Source: Bacidia rubella
Taxonomy: Eukaryota; Ascomycota; Lecanoromycetes; Lecanorales; Ramalinaceae
NCBI GenBank assembly: GCA_032158265.1
Contig: JAVTIF010000007.1
Coordinates: forward strand, 682,001-746,000
DNA length: 64,000 nt
Reading direction: 5' to 3'
In this document: positions 43,114 to 55,375 of the stretch, one piece after another
Layout of the letters: every line of letters starts with the position of its first letter
Numbering within the stretch: position 1 is the stretch's first letter
Notes under the pieces: generated by a model
Database searches by the model: none
Seen by the model: only the letters and a program-made list of their open reading frames with translations
What the model was told of the DNA's origin: nothing
Position numbers and translations under genes: made by a program

Positions 43114-46110
43114 TCAAGCTAGCTCTTCTAGGCGCTGCTGAGCTTTCTCCAGGGCGTGTTTCTCTTTGGTCAGTTGCAAACGACGAATCTCATCTTGTTG
43201 ATTTGCTGCTAGCAGCACGGCAAGCCGCTCATTGGCTACATAAGTCAGCATAGACAGCTTTAAGGTCAGAAAAGAAACCTGCCATTGTTTTCTCTCACGT
43301 GGAGCTTATCCTTAAGTAATGGATACAGCTGGGCCTTACATTTGCCGAATAGAGTGTGAAAGATGCTGAGGCATATAACATCCGTAAAACGACTGTAAGC
43401 GCACTCGTAATAAGCTTTGACAGTCTTCGCAAAGAATTAGTTCAGCTTTTTGTTAAGAAACGGTGTGGTAAACGTACGCTTATTGCGTTGATCTCAGAAG
43501 TCCAAACCTCAGGTTCTAGCTGGCTGTCGCTCACTTTCGCTACCTTCTCAGCGCGAGTCTGACCGCTCGTATACTTGCCACTTTTGGCTTCTTGGGCATT
43601 GACGTATTGGGTTGCGCGTGATTGCCGTCGAGCCGATAGGAGATTATTCAGCGCTGCATCGCGAGCTCTGCGCAATGCTTCCTCGTTCAAAGTCATTGGT
43701 TTTGCAGTTTCCCACTCAAGGATCCTCATAGCAATAGTTCGTTGTTCCCCAACAGCTTGCTCAAAAAATCCTTCGCAAATTTGCTGGATCAAGTCATAAA
43801 AGGCCGTGCCGGCGTGGGAACCGAAGGCTTCTTCGACTCTGTCGAAAACCATTTCTTTTACGAGTCGTTCGGTTTCTCCGAGGAAGTGGTCTAGAGGCGT
43901 CTCCCAGTGGCCTATGCTCGCAAGCACCATTTGTTCAATAGCAATAGGATGTTCCCGGTCAGGGATGCCAGTGTAGGCAGTCTGCATGATAGACTTCACC
44001 TCTTGGACTGTAAAGCGCTTTGGCTGGACTGACATAGAAAGCTTCTGAGCCATCGATGTTTGATTCTTCTGCATCTTAGTGGGCGTAAATCCGTCGGGAG
44101 AATGCCTCCGCTTAAGGAAATAAGGTAAAGAATTAGCTTCATCATCTGAGTCGAGGCTGATTGCTACCGTATTCCTGCTTATCGAGGACGAGGGCGTGAC
44201 ATTCGGGGTATTGACAGAGCTTCTAGATGGAGTATTTGGTGCTGCATCTTGTTGTATGCGAGGGAATTGGAGCAAGGGTCGCGTGTCCGCTAGAGTTTTG
44301 CGGAAAACGACGGCAGCCTCGTTCCAGAGTCTTGGAAAGGGGAAGTCCTTACTTCCACCATCAAGATGCTGCTGCAGCAGTCTATCAAACTTCATAAGCT
44401 TCCCCATAATCTCAGCGGAAATGTTCCCACTTATGGGCTGTGGGAGCTCCTGGAGCTCCGCGGCGATGTTGAGATCTTTTTCCTGGACTTTTGCTCGGAT
44501 GAGCGGGAGACTAAGTCTTCGTCAATCAAAGGAGAATTGCTGACTGAGAATGACGAACCTTGTTTGAATCTTTTGAGTCAATAATTGGGACAATTTAGTC
44601 TGCAACGCTTGAGTTCCAAAGGTCTCGCTATAGCATTGAAGAGTAGTAGCCCAAGGCTCGACTTCACTGAAGAAGACCTTTTCTTCCTGCCTGGCCACTA
44701 CATGATCAACGCTAGGATCAGGATTGTTTTTGATAACAAAATATCCCAGACCTAAACGGTACCTGCAACGATTTCGGAGTCAGCTATACTCAAGGCAAGT
44801 ATTTGGGTCGCAAGGCATATCTAGAGAGCTTCCTACTTCTAACAGAAGGTCTCGATACTCAAGTTCAAGCCACGTTCAGGAATAATGACTCCGAAAGGAC
44901 ACTCACTTTTCCCCTTTGAGGATATGAATCCACTGGTCGATTGACTCTCCTTCCTGTAGACGATCAGGTTTGGTTAGGCAGCCAAGAGTACGTATTTCAG
45001 CCTTGCATTCGCGCACGAGTCTTGATGCGCTTGAGTTTGCGGGGTCTGCATTGATAGGTAACGCAAGGAGGATGATACTCTCGTTCGTTTGAACGTAAGT
45101 TTTGACAAGATTTCTTACTAGATCGACCAGGTAGGCCTCCTCTCGCACTTCTGAGACATTGATAACGCCAGGTAGGTCGTAGAAGGCGAGATTTGGCAGG
45201 CCAGGACCCGCAATATCAAGCCTAATCAGGTTGGGGGAAAATTTGACTTCAAATTGATGGCTTGGAGTGGGCTCAGATCCAGGTATGAACGTTTTGTAGT
45301 CATTCCCCGGATTCAAAGTCGCCAACTGTGCCCAGTACAACACGCGCGGGGCTTCATCCTTGTTTGTTATCGTGGCGAAATGGAAATCTTCTATGTCTTG
45401 ATGCTGCCAGGGCCCTAGGGGGCGCCCTCTTGTTGCTCCTTCAGATTTGGCAAAGGCTTTACCCTTGCGGGAGCTTTCGGGGACTCCCAAGTAGGCATAT
45501 TTCTTGCACAACGATACTGTGCATTTCCAGGTCTTGGCTTCAGTCAGGTTAATCTCCAGTGGGGAACGTGTACAACAGTCCGCAGCCCTTTAAACAATTA
45601 GGCAATAGAATGACTTAGGGAATGACATGATTACCTAGGTACTTTGATTTCGGATATGCCCTCTATCAAAGAGCTCTTGCCGGTAGATTGATCCCCAACA
45701 ATAACAACCTTTGGCAGTGGCAGATCGAGTTGCTCAACGCCTAGGTGTCGTAAAGCTTGAACAGTCTGGACGAGTTCTTTGATGCCACGTCCCATAGTAT
45801 GTAAGCTCCCATCATCATTGATGATCTGAGCAGTGCCTTGCGTTGGGGTATGAAGTCCTGTCGAAACAACGTTTAGAAATAGAGAAAGAGTCAAAATAGC
45901 AGACTCACCAGCGGTAAAGCCGTGGTGGTGATTCCCCATGATGTGACCTGCCACTGCATCTTCACCATTTATAGCAAGATTGGCGTTTTGCTCATGGTCG
46001 TTAGGTTGCGTTGACTGTATAATGGCGTCAGAAGGCCACTTGCAGACACAATGTTGCGTCGAGCAGCATGCACTTACAGTCAGCTCACGCTTCACAGTTC
46101 TTCTACCCAT
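43114..46110 (-). CDS. Dynamin-like large GTPase with GED
   Basis: Eight exons on the complement (46078-46110, 45909-46014, 45635-45857, 44907-45587, 44559-44762, 43478-44510, 43283-43424, 43114-43235) encode about 847 residues. The GTPase domain has GDQSTGKSSLIEGISEI (G1), DLPG in the LPNLAFYDLPGV block (G3) and TKPD (G4). A middle/stalk region with a Ser/Pro-rich insert follows. The C-terminal GTPase effector domain includes KAYYECAYSRFTDV and FGKCKAQLYPLLKDKL. No PH domain or Pro-rich tail is seen, as in Mx/Vps1/Dnm1-like members. Two 5' introns (63 and 51 nt) are multiples of three, so they look open if unspliced. The last intron is unusual: either GC-AG (43236-43282) or a 41-nt GT-AG form. 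Confidence 0.85.
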
Positions 46111-46409
46111 AACGATTGGTCAATTTCCGCCGTCAAAATGATGAGAAGCGCAAGAAAGAGAACAGCGCAGATAGCTGTCACTAGGAAAGCAATAGCTTAA
46201 GGTGATGAGTATTTGTAGTGACAGCTCCAGGTAAGCAAGTGGAAGAAGAAGAGGATAGCATAGTGAGGGAACACTAATCTTGTAGGTGTCAAATAATCCG
46301 TTTCATCACCAGAGCTTGGTGACGACGGAGCAACTACGGCGGCAGAATTGACGCATCTGATTTAATTCACTTCACTTCACTTCACATCAGCGACCTCTAC
46401 CTCAGCACT
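46111..46409. other. Upstream region of the dynamin-like gene
   Basis: 299 bases between the dynamin start and the COX15 stop (both minus strand). It contains a small TTCAC tandem repeat, listed separately. Confidence 0.35.
46366..46385. repeat. TTCAC tandem repeat, four copies
   Basis: Four perfect copies of the 5-base unit TTCAC run head to tail just beyond the COX15 stop codon. It is a simple repeat with no evident function. Confidence 0.8.
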
Positions 46410-48002
46410 CTATGTCCCGGAACGAACAAGTTTGCCGGCGTGCACACCACCCCCAACACTTTTTCCCTGACTTGCAGCTATTGATCTCGCTATTTCGGTA
46501 CGCTTTTGAAGATATGCCAAGAATCTGCGATTAGGAAGCCATGTTCTATTGCCCAGTATCATGACATAAGTTAGTAACGCCAGGCTTCCAGCTTGATGTG
46601 CTGACGCCAACGGTAAGGGTACGAGATATAGTAGGGTACTGATACCTAGTGCCACTTGCAGGCATGCGAAGCCGAGGACTCCGTGCATCGCCTTTTTGCT
46701 GCCTACTGGGATAATCTTGACAACCGATGGTGATAATCTCGAGTAAGCAAATAGAGCAACAACAGCGCTGAATGTCGTTGTCGCAAGTACCCGATGATCC
46801 AGCTGTGCTAGAGAGGGATTTTCCAAAGCGTTTCGCCACCAAAGATCTCGCCCGTCTGCTTTCTTAGAATAGAAATCTGAGAGAAGTTCATCTTTTGGTG
46901 GTGTCCAGGTCTGACCCATCCATGGAAAATCATTGTAGATCAGACCAGCATCAAGTCCCGCAACGAAGCCCCCAGACATAGCAGTAACGAAGACCAAACC
47001 AGCGAGTAGTCCAACAGAATTCTGGAACACACGCAACCTTGGACTTTTCAATCGCTCCAAGATACCCCGTGCTGATTCAACGTTACTTGCTAGCTTTTGT
47101 TCCCGCAGTATTTGTAGACCGTTCCAAAGCATGGCCGAATAGCATAAGAACGCTGTACCAAGATGTGCAACTAACCTGTACTGGCTGACTCGTGGATGAC
47201 TCCCCGGCGCGAAGAGGTCGTCCTTGAGACCAGACTTCACCATCCACCATCCCAAAAAGCCTTGAAATCCAATGAGAGCCCCAATCCCGGTTATCCTACC
47301 CGCCATCGGTCTTGAGACTTTGCCTGCGGCTATGAAGAGAACTGCTGGGACTACAAAAGATACGCCGACGAAGCGGCCCCATAACCGATGCGTCCATTCC
47401 ATGTAGTAGATTTTCCTGAACTCGTCCATTGTCATGTTTGGATTCAGCAACTTGAACTCTGGCGATGATTGGTACTTGTGAAATTCGGATTCCCACTGAA
47501 TGTCGCTCGACGGTGGGAGAGCGCCCGTGACAGGTTTCCATTCTGTGATGCTAAGCCTACTCCTTGTGAGTAAATGAACAGCCCATCACCCAAATGTAAC
47601 ATACCCTGACTCTGTGAGCCGAGTCAAACCACCGAAGACGACAATGCCAAAAACGTTGGCAGCGCTAAATAGCAGCCAATAGCCAACAGGCCTTCGTGTC
47701 AGGCGAGGAAAGAATCTTTTCAATATTTTCACTCGGTAGACTTTAAGGATTTTGGTTAGAGAGGATGAGTGCGAGGGTATTTTAGTTGAAGTGGCAGACG
47801 GAGCGACACTGGCGGTCGAGGCCTGTCTGACACTGGCAAAGGCTCTAATGCAGTGAGTTTGCCCTCGAGGTTGAAGATGTTGCAATAGGGAGTGCTTGGG
47901 AAGGCTCTGGTGGATATGGTGGCACTGAAAGAGTCGTCTTGTCAACCGAGGAGCAGCTCGATGAAGAGCTGGCAAGATCGACGCCATCTTGATCCTGAGC
48001 AT
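46410..48002 (-). CDS. COX15: Heme a synthase Cox15, mitochondrial
   Basis: Cox15 oxidises heme o to heme a for cytochrome c oxidase in the inner mitochondrial membrane. Exons 47605-48002 and 46410-47556 (complement) give 514 residues, or 509 from the second ATG (47987). An Arg/His-rich presequence leads into RPVGYWLLFSAANVFGIVV and GGLTRLTESG, split by the intron, then LSITEWKPVTGALPP. Heme-ligand histidines fall in MEWTHRLWGR, HLGTAFL, LDHRVLATT and ASAHQAGSLALLT. About eight hydrophobic helices are visible. The donor GTATGT and acceptor GTAG restore the Gly codon. It is divergent from the F-box gene with only 155 bases between starts. Confidence 0.95.
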
Positions 48003-48157
48003 TCAACGTTGAAGGTGTGCAAGAGTGGTGCGGTTAAGATGAGAGCTGCAGTGATTGAGATCTGATGTCACTAAGACACACTAAGACCATGACTAATGCT
48101 GCTAGTGTAGATGGATCAAGAACATTTCGCAACTCACCCCATATACACGTGTGATTC

Positions 48158-49681
48158 ATGAGAATGGCAGCCGATACATCACAAGAGTTGGATCGATTTC
48201 GCCAACAGTGGCAGGAGGAGGTGAGAGCTCGGACGAAGACAGCATCATCGAGTGCTTGGCGGGAGCGTAACATTCCAAAAAACGCAGGGCAGGGTCATGA
48301 GCGAGCAGCTTCTCCGCCTCCACCAACGCTCCGTGAGCGTCATGATGTTGGTATTGAGAATCACAAGAGTCACACATACCGTGATCTTCGAGATCCAGAC
48401 AATGAACGGCGACTGGAGTCCACGGATGGGTCTCATCCAAGCACTCGGCCAGAGCCATCATCCGCCTTGGAACATTTTGAGACTGCTGTACAGAGAGAAG
48501 GAGATGGCAGCCTGGGTGACAGCTTGAAGCATTATCGGCGAGCCTACAGGCTCGATGCTGACGTTGATCGCCTTTACAAGAACAAGCACTTTCCACCGTC
48601 TGCCTCTACTTCAAAACCTACCGATCCAAACCCGTCAAATGCATCCAGCACTGTTCCCAATACTGCCCACAATTCCCTAGATGGCCCGAAGTTACTTCCT
48701 ATATCTCAGCTCATTGCGTCTTTTCAATCGTCACATATTTCCGGCGAAGAGCCACCGACAGAGGCCTCCCCTCGTCCTTGCCCAATCTCTTTCGTACCTC
48801 CAGAAATTCTAGTGAACATTCTCACTCAAGCCGCAAGAGTCGATCCAAGTTCGTTTACCCGTCTTTCTCAGGTCTGCAAACGTCTCGCGTTTCTTGTTGC
48901 TGCTGAGGACAACATCTGGCGTGAGGTGTGCTATGATAAGGAATATGGTTTCAACGCAATGCACTATTCATGGGCTCTTACTATTACGGGCCAGCCACTA
49001 CCTCTGTCTAATGAGGACCTCGATGTTCAACTTCTCCAGATGACAGTCAACTCTCTAATGGATCCATTCGCTTTGTCAGATACATATCCCAGCTACAAGG
49101 CAATGTTTCAAAAGAGACCACGGATTCGTTTCAATGGCTGCTACATCAGCACTGTCAATTATACTAGGCCCGGAGCAGCTTCTGCCTCACAAGCTACGTG
49201 GAACTCGCCTGTGCTCATCGTCACATATTATAGGTATCTTCGTTTCTTCAATGACGGCTCATGCATCTCATTGCTCACCACCACCGAGCCGGTGACTGTT
49301 GTACGTTATCTTACCAAGGAAAACCTGCACACTAATCACGCTGGGGGGTTACCTACCGCAGTTATGAATAATGCCCTTCGTGGGCGCTGGAAATTGGGAA
49401 GCGATCCACGCGCGCCCGATGCTGACCTAAAGAACGAGAGTACTGTCCATATCGAGACTGAAGGAGCAGATGCGGATAGACCGCAGCCCAAATACATCTA
49501 CAAAGTAATGCTACAAATGAAGAGCACCAGTCGGGCTGCTGGCGCCACTAGGAACAACAAGCTTAGCTGGTTGGGCTATTGGAGCTACAACAAGCTGACC
49601 GATGATTGGGCCGAGTTTGGCCTGAAGAACGACCGAGCCTTTTTTTGGAGTCGTGTGAAAAGCTACGGCAATGGGGATTGA
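48158..49681 (+). CDS. F-box protein, FBXO9/Hrt3/Pof7-like
   Basis: An intronless 507-residue protein. A helical N-terminus and a TPR/MIT-like segment (ALEHFETAVQREGDGSLGD, LKHYRRAYRLD) precede an F-box: CPISFVPPEILVNILTQAA, then FTRLSQVCKRLAFLVAAED. The C-terminal beta-rich domain typical of FBXO9 follows (RIRFNGCYISTVNYTRPG, LIVTYYRYLRFFNDGS, LRGRWKLG, NNKLSWLGYWSYN). F-box proteins of this type are substrate adaptors for SCF ubiquitin ligases, and yeast Hrt3 and fission yeast Pof7 share the layout. The ATG at 48158 starts MRMAADT. The downstream ATG at 48164 is an equally possible start. Targets are unknown. Confidence 0.9.
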   Translation: MRMAADTSQELDRFRQQWQEEVRARTKTASSSAWRERNIPKNAGQGHERAASPPPPTLRERHDVGIENHKSHTYRDLRDPDNERRLESTDGSHPSTRPEPSSALEHFETAVQREGDGSLGDSLKHYRRAYRLDADVDRLYKNKHFPPSASTSKPTDPNPSNASSTVPNTAHNSLDGPKLLPISQLIASFQSSHISGEEPPTEASPRPCPISFVPPEILVNILTQAARVDPSSFTRLSQVCKRLAFLVAAEDNIWREVCYDKEYGFNAMHYSWALTITGQPLPLSNEDLDVQLLQMTVNSLMDPFALSDTYPSYKAMFQKRPRIRFNGCYISTVNYTRPGAASASQATWNSPVLIVTYYRYLRFFNDGSCISLLTTTEPVTVVRYLTKENLHTNHAGGLPTAVMNNALRGRWKLGSDPRAPDADLKNESTVHIETEGADADRPQPKYIYKVMLQMKSTSRAAGATRNNKLSWLGYWSYNKLTDDWAEFGLKNDRAFFWSRVKSYGNGD

Positions 49682-49935
49682 GGGCGGCCATGACCACAAT
49701 TCTCGTTGTTATGATTTTGGATTCGGATGATACGCAGTATTCAGCATGATTTAGAGACAGATTTGGTATAGATAGCACGATGAGAATTCCACTCAAGCAT
49801 ATGGCACGTGACCTCGTTGTCCTAGCGCGTTTTCGTTAATGACTTTTTGACCCACCATATATCCTTGGACTTGAGTCCGACCTAATCCTACATGGGCTTT
49901 TCAACGGCTTGCATAAGATTGAACAATTCGCAATC
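49682..49935. other. Intergenic, upstream of WSS1
   Basis: 254 bases between tandem plus-strand genes. No gene or distinct site is recognised. Confidence 0.35.
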
Positions 49936-51288
49936 ATGCCCATCGGTATTGAACGTCTGAACTCGCCGCGCCCACAGCCTTCGTCTCAGATCGTCTTTAT
50001 CAAAACTCTCCCTGGACCTGATACAGAATACGCAAAGGACTTTCTTGAGCGCATAGCTGCAATATGCCATCCGATCATGAAAGCCAACCATCTCTCAATT
50101 ATGACTTTGGAAGAACATGAAGCAAACACCGAATTCGTGGGCCGAAACTTCAATGCAGGCGAAATCATCCAGCTAGTGCTCAAATCATATCGAACGGGAC
50201 AATGGCTCAGCTTTCGGACCGTGCAGATGGTGATGATGCACGAGCTCGCTCATTGCATGCAGATGAATCACTCAAGAGCTTTCTGGAAGGTTCGAAATGA
50301 TTACGCTGGCGAGCTCAAAATCCTGTGGCAAAAGGGCTACACAGGGGATGGATTGTGGGGTCTGGGACAGACGCTATTGAGCGGTAATTACGATACGGGG
50401 CGAAGACCTGAAAGCGATATGCTGCCTGAACACCTCTGTGGTGGAGCATACCGAAGCTCGAGGAGAAGGAAGCGAAAGCGAGGGTCAGCACAGACCGACA
50501 AAAAGCCTGAATCCTATGCAGAGAAACAGCAGAGGAGGGTGGCGAGGAAATTTGGCGTCAGCGGTCAGTCTTTAGGAGGCGACCAGGAGACAAGAGTCAA
50601 GCTTGAAAAAGGGCAGGTCATTAAGGCAAATCCAAAGGTCGCTAATAGTTCTCGCGGTCGTGAATTACGCGTAGCAGCTGCCCTAGCAAGATTTGGTCAA
50701 CAAGCAAAAGACGGAAAAGAGAAAGTATCTTCGGACACCAAACCTGATGGGAAAAAGGAAGACTCCTTGAGCAGCACTGACGGTGATTCTGACGGAAGTG
50801 AGTCAGGGAGTGGCAACGAGCACAAGATACAAAATCACGAAGATCACGATATGATCAAAGTTTGTGGCTCTGAAGATCAAGATGATGTGCATGTCAAACA
50901 AGAAATGGACGAGTTACGGGATTTGAATGGCTTTGGAGACAATATTTCCTCTGAACTGCAGGGAGAGAATTCCAGTGAGAATGGCACGCCTAGCAGCCAT
51001 ACTCACACAGAAGATCATACAGAGCCTGCCACATCCAATGCACCAACCGAAACGAAGAGTCCACCCACACAAAGTCCAGAAGGAACGTATTGTCCGATCT
51101 GCTCAATGGTAAATACTGCAGATGCTGCGCTGTGCTTAGCGTGCTCCCATGTTCTAAATACTTCACTAATTACAAACAACTGGCGGTGTAAGAGCGATAC
51201 CTGCAAGGACGGCGAATATGTCAACGCCAGCGACTTTGGGCGATGTGGAGTTTGTGGCACTCCAAAATTGGGCAATGTGGCAGGATGA
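49936..51288 (+). CDS. WSS1: Wss1-type DNA-protein crosslink repair metalloprotease
   Basis: Wss1 is a SUMO-linked metalloprotease that degrades DNA-protein crosslinks, related to metazoan SPRTN. The intronless frame gives 450 residues from ATG 49936; the frame upstream holds only a TTG. The WLM domain fills the first 170 residues, with the zinc site HELAHCMQMNH (HExxH starts at residue 102) and RAFWKVRNDYAGEL after it. A basic KRKRG-rich linker and an acidic, Ser-rich region (about residues 250-375) that could hold SUMO-interacting motifs come next. The C-terminus has two RanBP2-like zinc fingers: TYCPICSMVNTADAALCLAC and WRCKSDTCKDGEY with GRCGVCGTPK. Confidence 0.93.
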   Translation: MPIGIERLNSPRPQPSSQIVFIKTLPGPDTEYAKDFLERIAAICHPIMKANHLSIMTLEEHEANTEFVGRNFNAGEIIQLVLKSYRTGQWLSFRTVQMVMMHELAHCMQMNHSRAFWKVRNDYAGELKILWQKGYTGDGLWGLGQTLLSGNYDTGRRPESDMLPEHLCGGAYRSSRRRKRKRGSAQTDKKPESYAEKQQRRVARKFGVSGQSLGGDQETRVKLEKGQVIKANPKVANSSRGRELRVAAALARFGQQAKDGKEKVSSDTKPDGKKEDSLSSTDGDSDGSESGSGNEHKIQNHEDHDMIKVCGSEDQDDVHVKQEMDELRDLNGFGDNISSELQGENSSENGTPSSHTHTEDHTEPATSNAPTETKSPPTQSPEGTYCPICSMVNTADAALCLACSHVLNTSLITNNWRCKSDTCKDGEYVNASDFGRCGVCGTPKLGNVAG

Positions 51289-54200
51289 ATGGGCTTTACG
51301 TTTCAACTTGACAAAGAACTCCATATCTTGAGCCGCGATGTCTCCAGCACTATCAAATAACATCCTTTGTGCAACCACGCACGTTGAGCTTTTTTCAGTA
51401 AGCCGCACGACTTCAACAAAAGCTCGGTATGTTGCCCCCATGAGAAGCGTGTTGATCGCTCTCCCATATAGGGTCCCTTGCTTACATGATTCAAAGAATC
51501 TGTCAATCCTGTCTTGAAGCAGGAGAACTCATCAACGGCTTTACTCTACTTATACACCCAATGTAGCCATGGCAGAGCAGACAGCGCATAACCACAAGCG
51601 GGAATAGGATGAAGGTGCTGATAGGCCCAGTCCTCGATATGATGTTCTTCGATGCCCCTTTCTATTTGCACGAAACGCCGATGTTGTTCTTGCTGTCGAG
51701 TTGGCTTTTCCTAGAAACCAAAATTCTACAGGCTTCTTTCTGGAACCCTTCTGCTTTTACCGTCTGACTAGTGAAATATTCGTCCACCTGCAGGTAATCA
51801 AATATTATGACAGACACTGAAAATGACGAACTAGGACAAGCTTGGTCTACAGATATCTTCTCAACCAGCTTCAGGCATCGAGTAAGAATGTCTGCAAGCC
51901 TTTGAGATCGTTTCAAATTGCGTTGATCTCTTCGCCTTTGGGGCGTGGTTGTTGGCTCTCGTACTGGTACCGTTATGGAAGTTCAGGTATGATGAACACG
52001 ATGCAAATGGTTGATGATTAGCTTGCAATACTTAGCAAGGTCTCTGTCTCCTGGGTATTATTCTTCTGGAATTGTCCTACAGTTCTTATAGTTCATGTAG
52101 ATGGCGAGTACAAGCCCTCTTGTTGGCTGATTCATACCAATCACGGTGGCTACATGAAGGAACTGCCGACTTACTCAAGGCATCCAGCTGGTCGCATACT
52201 GTTTCTTGATATACTTCCCGAGGCCTTTGTGTTTCCTGAAGACCCCTTCACAGTTCCTAATGCTTGTGCGTGACAAGTTCAACACGATGTCCGCGCAAAA
52301 TCACTTACTACTGTCTGTGAGATACCAGACCTCCCCCAGCTTAACGACTTCTCAAGTCTTTCTACAGCTCTGTCGCTTCTTTGCTTTCACTCCCAAACGA
52401 AGGAGACACCGTGGCTGGCTTGTTACACAATATCGTCTCCCTTTCCAGTTGTCTGCAATGTTACAGGCCATGGTAGCTGGCTGCTCTCCAGTTTCTTTCC
52501 CAGTAATCAGGCACCCCAGTTACGAACACCGGCGTTGTCTGCCTTCTCGTCCGCTCCTTCCCAGTATAGAAATTATCCCAATCTAGATCTAGCAGGCCTA
52601 GTGCCCTCTCACCACAATCCTACAATGAATACAGTAATTCCAGCTCGCACCAACCTTGTACCTTGCCTTTCCAACGATCTCTCCACAACGAACGGATTAC
52701 AATCCGAGAACTCATCCAGGCGATGAAACCGCTCATCAACCACGGCTCAAATGACATCTGGCACTATAAGTCCTGACTGAGCAGCAGCATCCCTGAGAAA
52801 TGTGTGTAAGAAACACGCAAAGTCTTAGGCCAGGGATGAACAGCCGCTTGGAGACTTGCTCAATAGGATGTTGTCGCTAGTATCGTTCCAGACGCTGATG
52901 CATATAACCAGTTGATTCTTTGCATGGAGGGTAATGATCATGTAGTTGGCGTCTTGACTCAAATCTATCGTTGTGCTGAACACTCTCTTGGCTCCATCAA
53001 CTTGTTACAGTGTATCTCCGCTCTTTTCTGTTCTTTTCCCTCGAAGTGGGATATTTCGATTGCCAGCGATGATCGAAGCTTATTTCGCCTCTGGTGTAGG
53101 CTTTTGTGATGTCGACATTTGTCCAGGTATTGACAATGCATCAGCCGGCAGAGGAACAATATCCTCGTAAGCTTGTAGCTTCGTCAAAAATGTCAGATTC
53201 GGCTCGGGCAAATCTTGCTTTCCAAAGGAGGTCGATGAGAAGAATGTAGGTTATAGCAAAGGGAAGATGGAAAGGGAGCTTCGTGTTGCTGAGCATGCAT
53301 CTGGAAACAAGGGACGGTCTGCGTAGGTGTGGATCCCAAGGACTCAGGGAGTGTGTAATTTGCGCTCCAATCTCTTTCACCGAGCCTCATTCCTCGTAAG
53401 CATTTGCTTCAGCTCCTTCGCCGCATAGTCTATCGCGTTTTATGTGAAGGAGTCCTTGACGTTGCTTCACTTCCATTCATTTTCGTTCTTAGGCAAAGGA
53501 GATAGATTAGGCATTGAGGCATGCACTGCTTCCCGCTTACCGAGAACCCAGGCCGCCTGTTCCGTCTCTTGCGATAGGTAAAAAAGTGATATCGAGGTGC
53601 TGCGTGAAGGTATCAACATGCAGGAGAGCAACCGGAAAGACAATTCAACGAGCGCAGCAGCATCGATTTGGTTTTTTCGAAGACTTGATGTGAAGAGACT
53701 CCTTCCATACTTAACATCCGAGTACTTGCAGACATTTGTAGCTTGTCTATAAGTATCGAAAGGAAGTAATCACCAATGTAACTGTAATCCTTTCGAAGAT
53801 TGCCCATCCAATGGGTGAAAAGCAAAAAAGGAGAACAACAGATCTGCCATGGCATCCTACGATGGTCATACCACACTTGAAGCTTCCCACGGATGCATCA
53901 AAGCTGTTGCAACAGTCATGGTTTGTTATGAGTGCACTTATGTTTTTGTAGTCGTGGCAATTCGGTACGCTGATGTAAAAGTAACGATTGCACGAACAAA
54001 ACGTAGATTGGAAAGATACGGTGTCTCGAAGGCAAGGGGTAGGAAATCGCTGGGTCGACGGAGAATGACGCGAGCTTCTCACAACCGGGGAACGTGCGCT
54101 TGTATGGTTGCTTGTTTTGCACAACACTGACAGCTGAAGGGGTACAATACTTCGCTCAAGTATGTACACCTTCCATAATGAGAGCTCCGCAGTCCTCAGA

Positions 54201-55351
54201 GCAAGATTTCCATATGGGTGTTGGGCCGGGATACTTTGGCCATCAATTGGAAAGAGTGGTCTAGTTCCTTGCCATGGCATTGGTGTCGAGTAGCTATAAA
54301 GCTGATAGCTACTGGAACTCACCTTTTATTATGCGGTACAGCCGTCAAAGTGGTGATGATCTTCAACGGATGATATGGTTTGTGGAACAACGTGCTTTGT
54401 AGAGACCGCTCAGTCCATTACTGCTGAAGAATCATACTTGACATCAAATTTCTTGCTTTCAAACAAAGTAAAGCGTGGAATGTTGATGAAGAAATAAAAG
54501 AACCCTCCGAGAGAGTCTTAGGAGCGGACCGAATGGGTAGTACGAAAAGTCAGGCGAGCCAGATGGAATAGCGCAAGTCTTAGGATAGCCTCAACCCTAC
54601 CTCCCCATCATGCTTCCCCTCCCTTATCTTGGTATATCATCCCACGCACACGTGGTGCTGATCGGCAGCGACAACGGCGAGAAGATCAGATCGCGAACCA
54701 CACCGAAAGTACTCCCCGACTTGAAGCTCTGGCCACCTCGGAACGACAAGAAATCACATACTAGAGCTTAGGCCACGAGCGGGAGCAGTGGCGAGCAGCG
54801 GCCACATCAACTCGCCATCACAGTCACAAGCTATTTCAAAGAGAAGCGAAGGTCATCCAGATCGAAGCTATCTCAACGCCAGAACCCTGACAGGGCGGCA
54901 ACCCCAGCGCCAGAGCCGCGGAAGCACACTCCCCCGCAGCGCCATCGCCTCCCTAAGAAAACCTTACCCTAGCCCAAGCCTCTGGGCCAACGTCTCGCCC
55001 ACACTATGAAGATGAAGTTTACCAACCCCACCTAAACACGAGGTTAGTAGAGTAGTCCCAGTCCCACACTGAAGTCCGACACCGTGGATCCCAGATAGAG
55101 TTTCCCAACGGCTCGATCTTGCTCACACCCTCTGCATCCCTGAGCGCTTGCTCTCTCTCGCCCAAAAGATGGAATACCACCACGGCACTCATTTCGGTGC
55201 ATATTGATGCGCGGCATTCACACTGTCACCCAAAGGGAAACGAGAGTGCACGAAAGCAAGGGGAAACGCTAGAGTAAGGGTTGGTGGCGCTTTTTCCCTG
55301 CATCTAAGCTTATTATCTGCGAGATTATGTTGTGCTGTCTTCGCAGTAGTG

Positions 55352-55375
55352 ATGGTGGTGGTGGTGGTGGTGGCG
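55352..55375. repeat. GGT trinucleotide repeat
   Basis: A run of about seven GGT units ending with a GCGGT variant. On the minus strand it reads as ACC/CAC repeats. A simple microsatellite. Confidence 0.8.
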
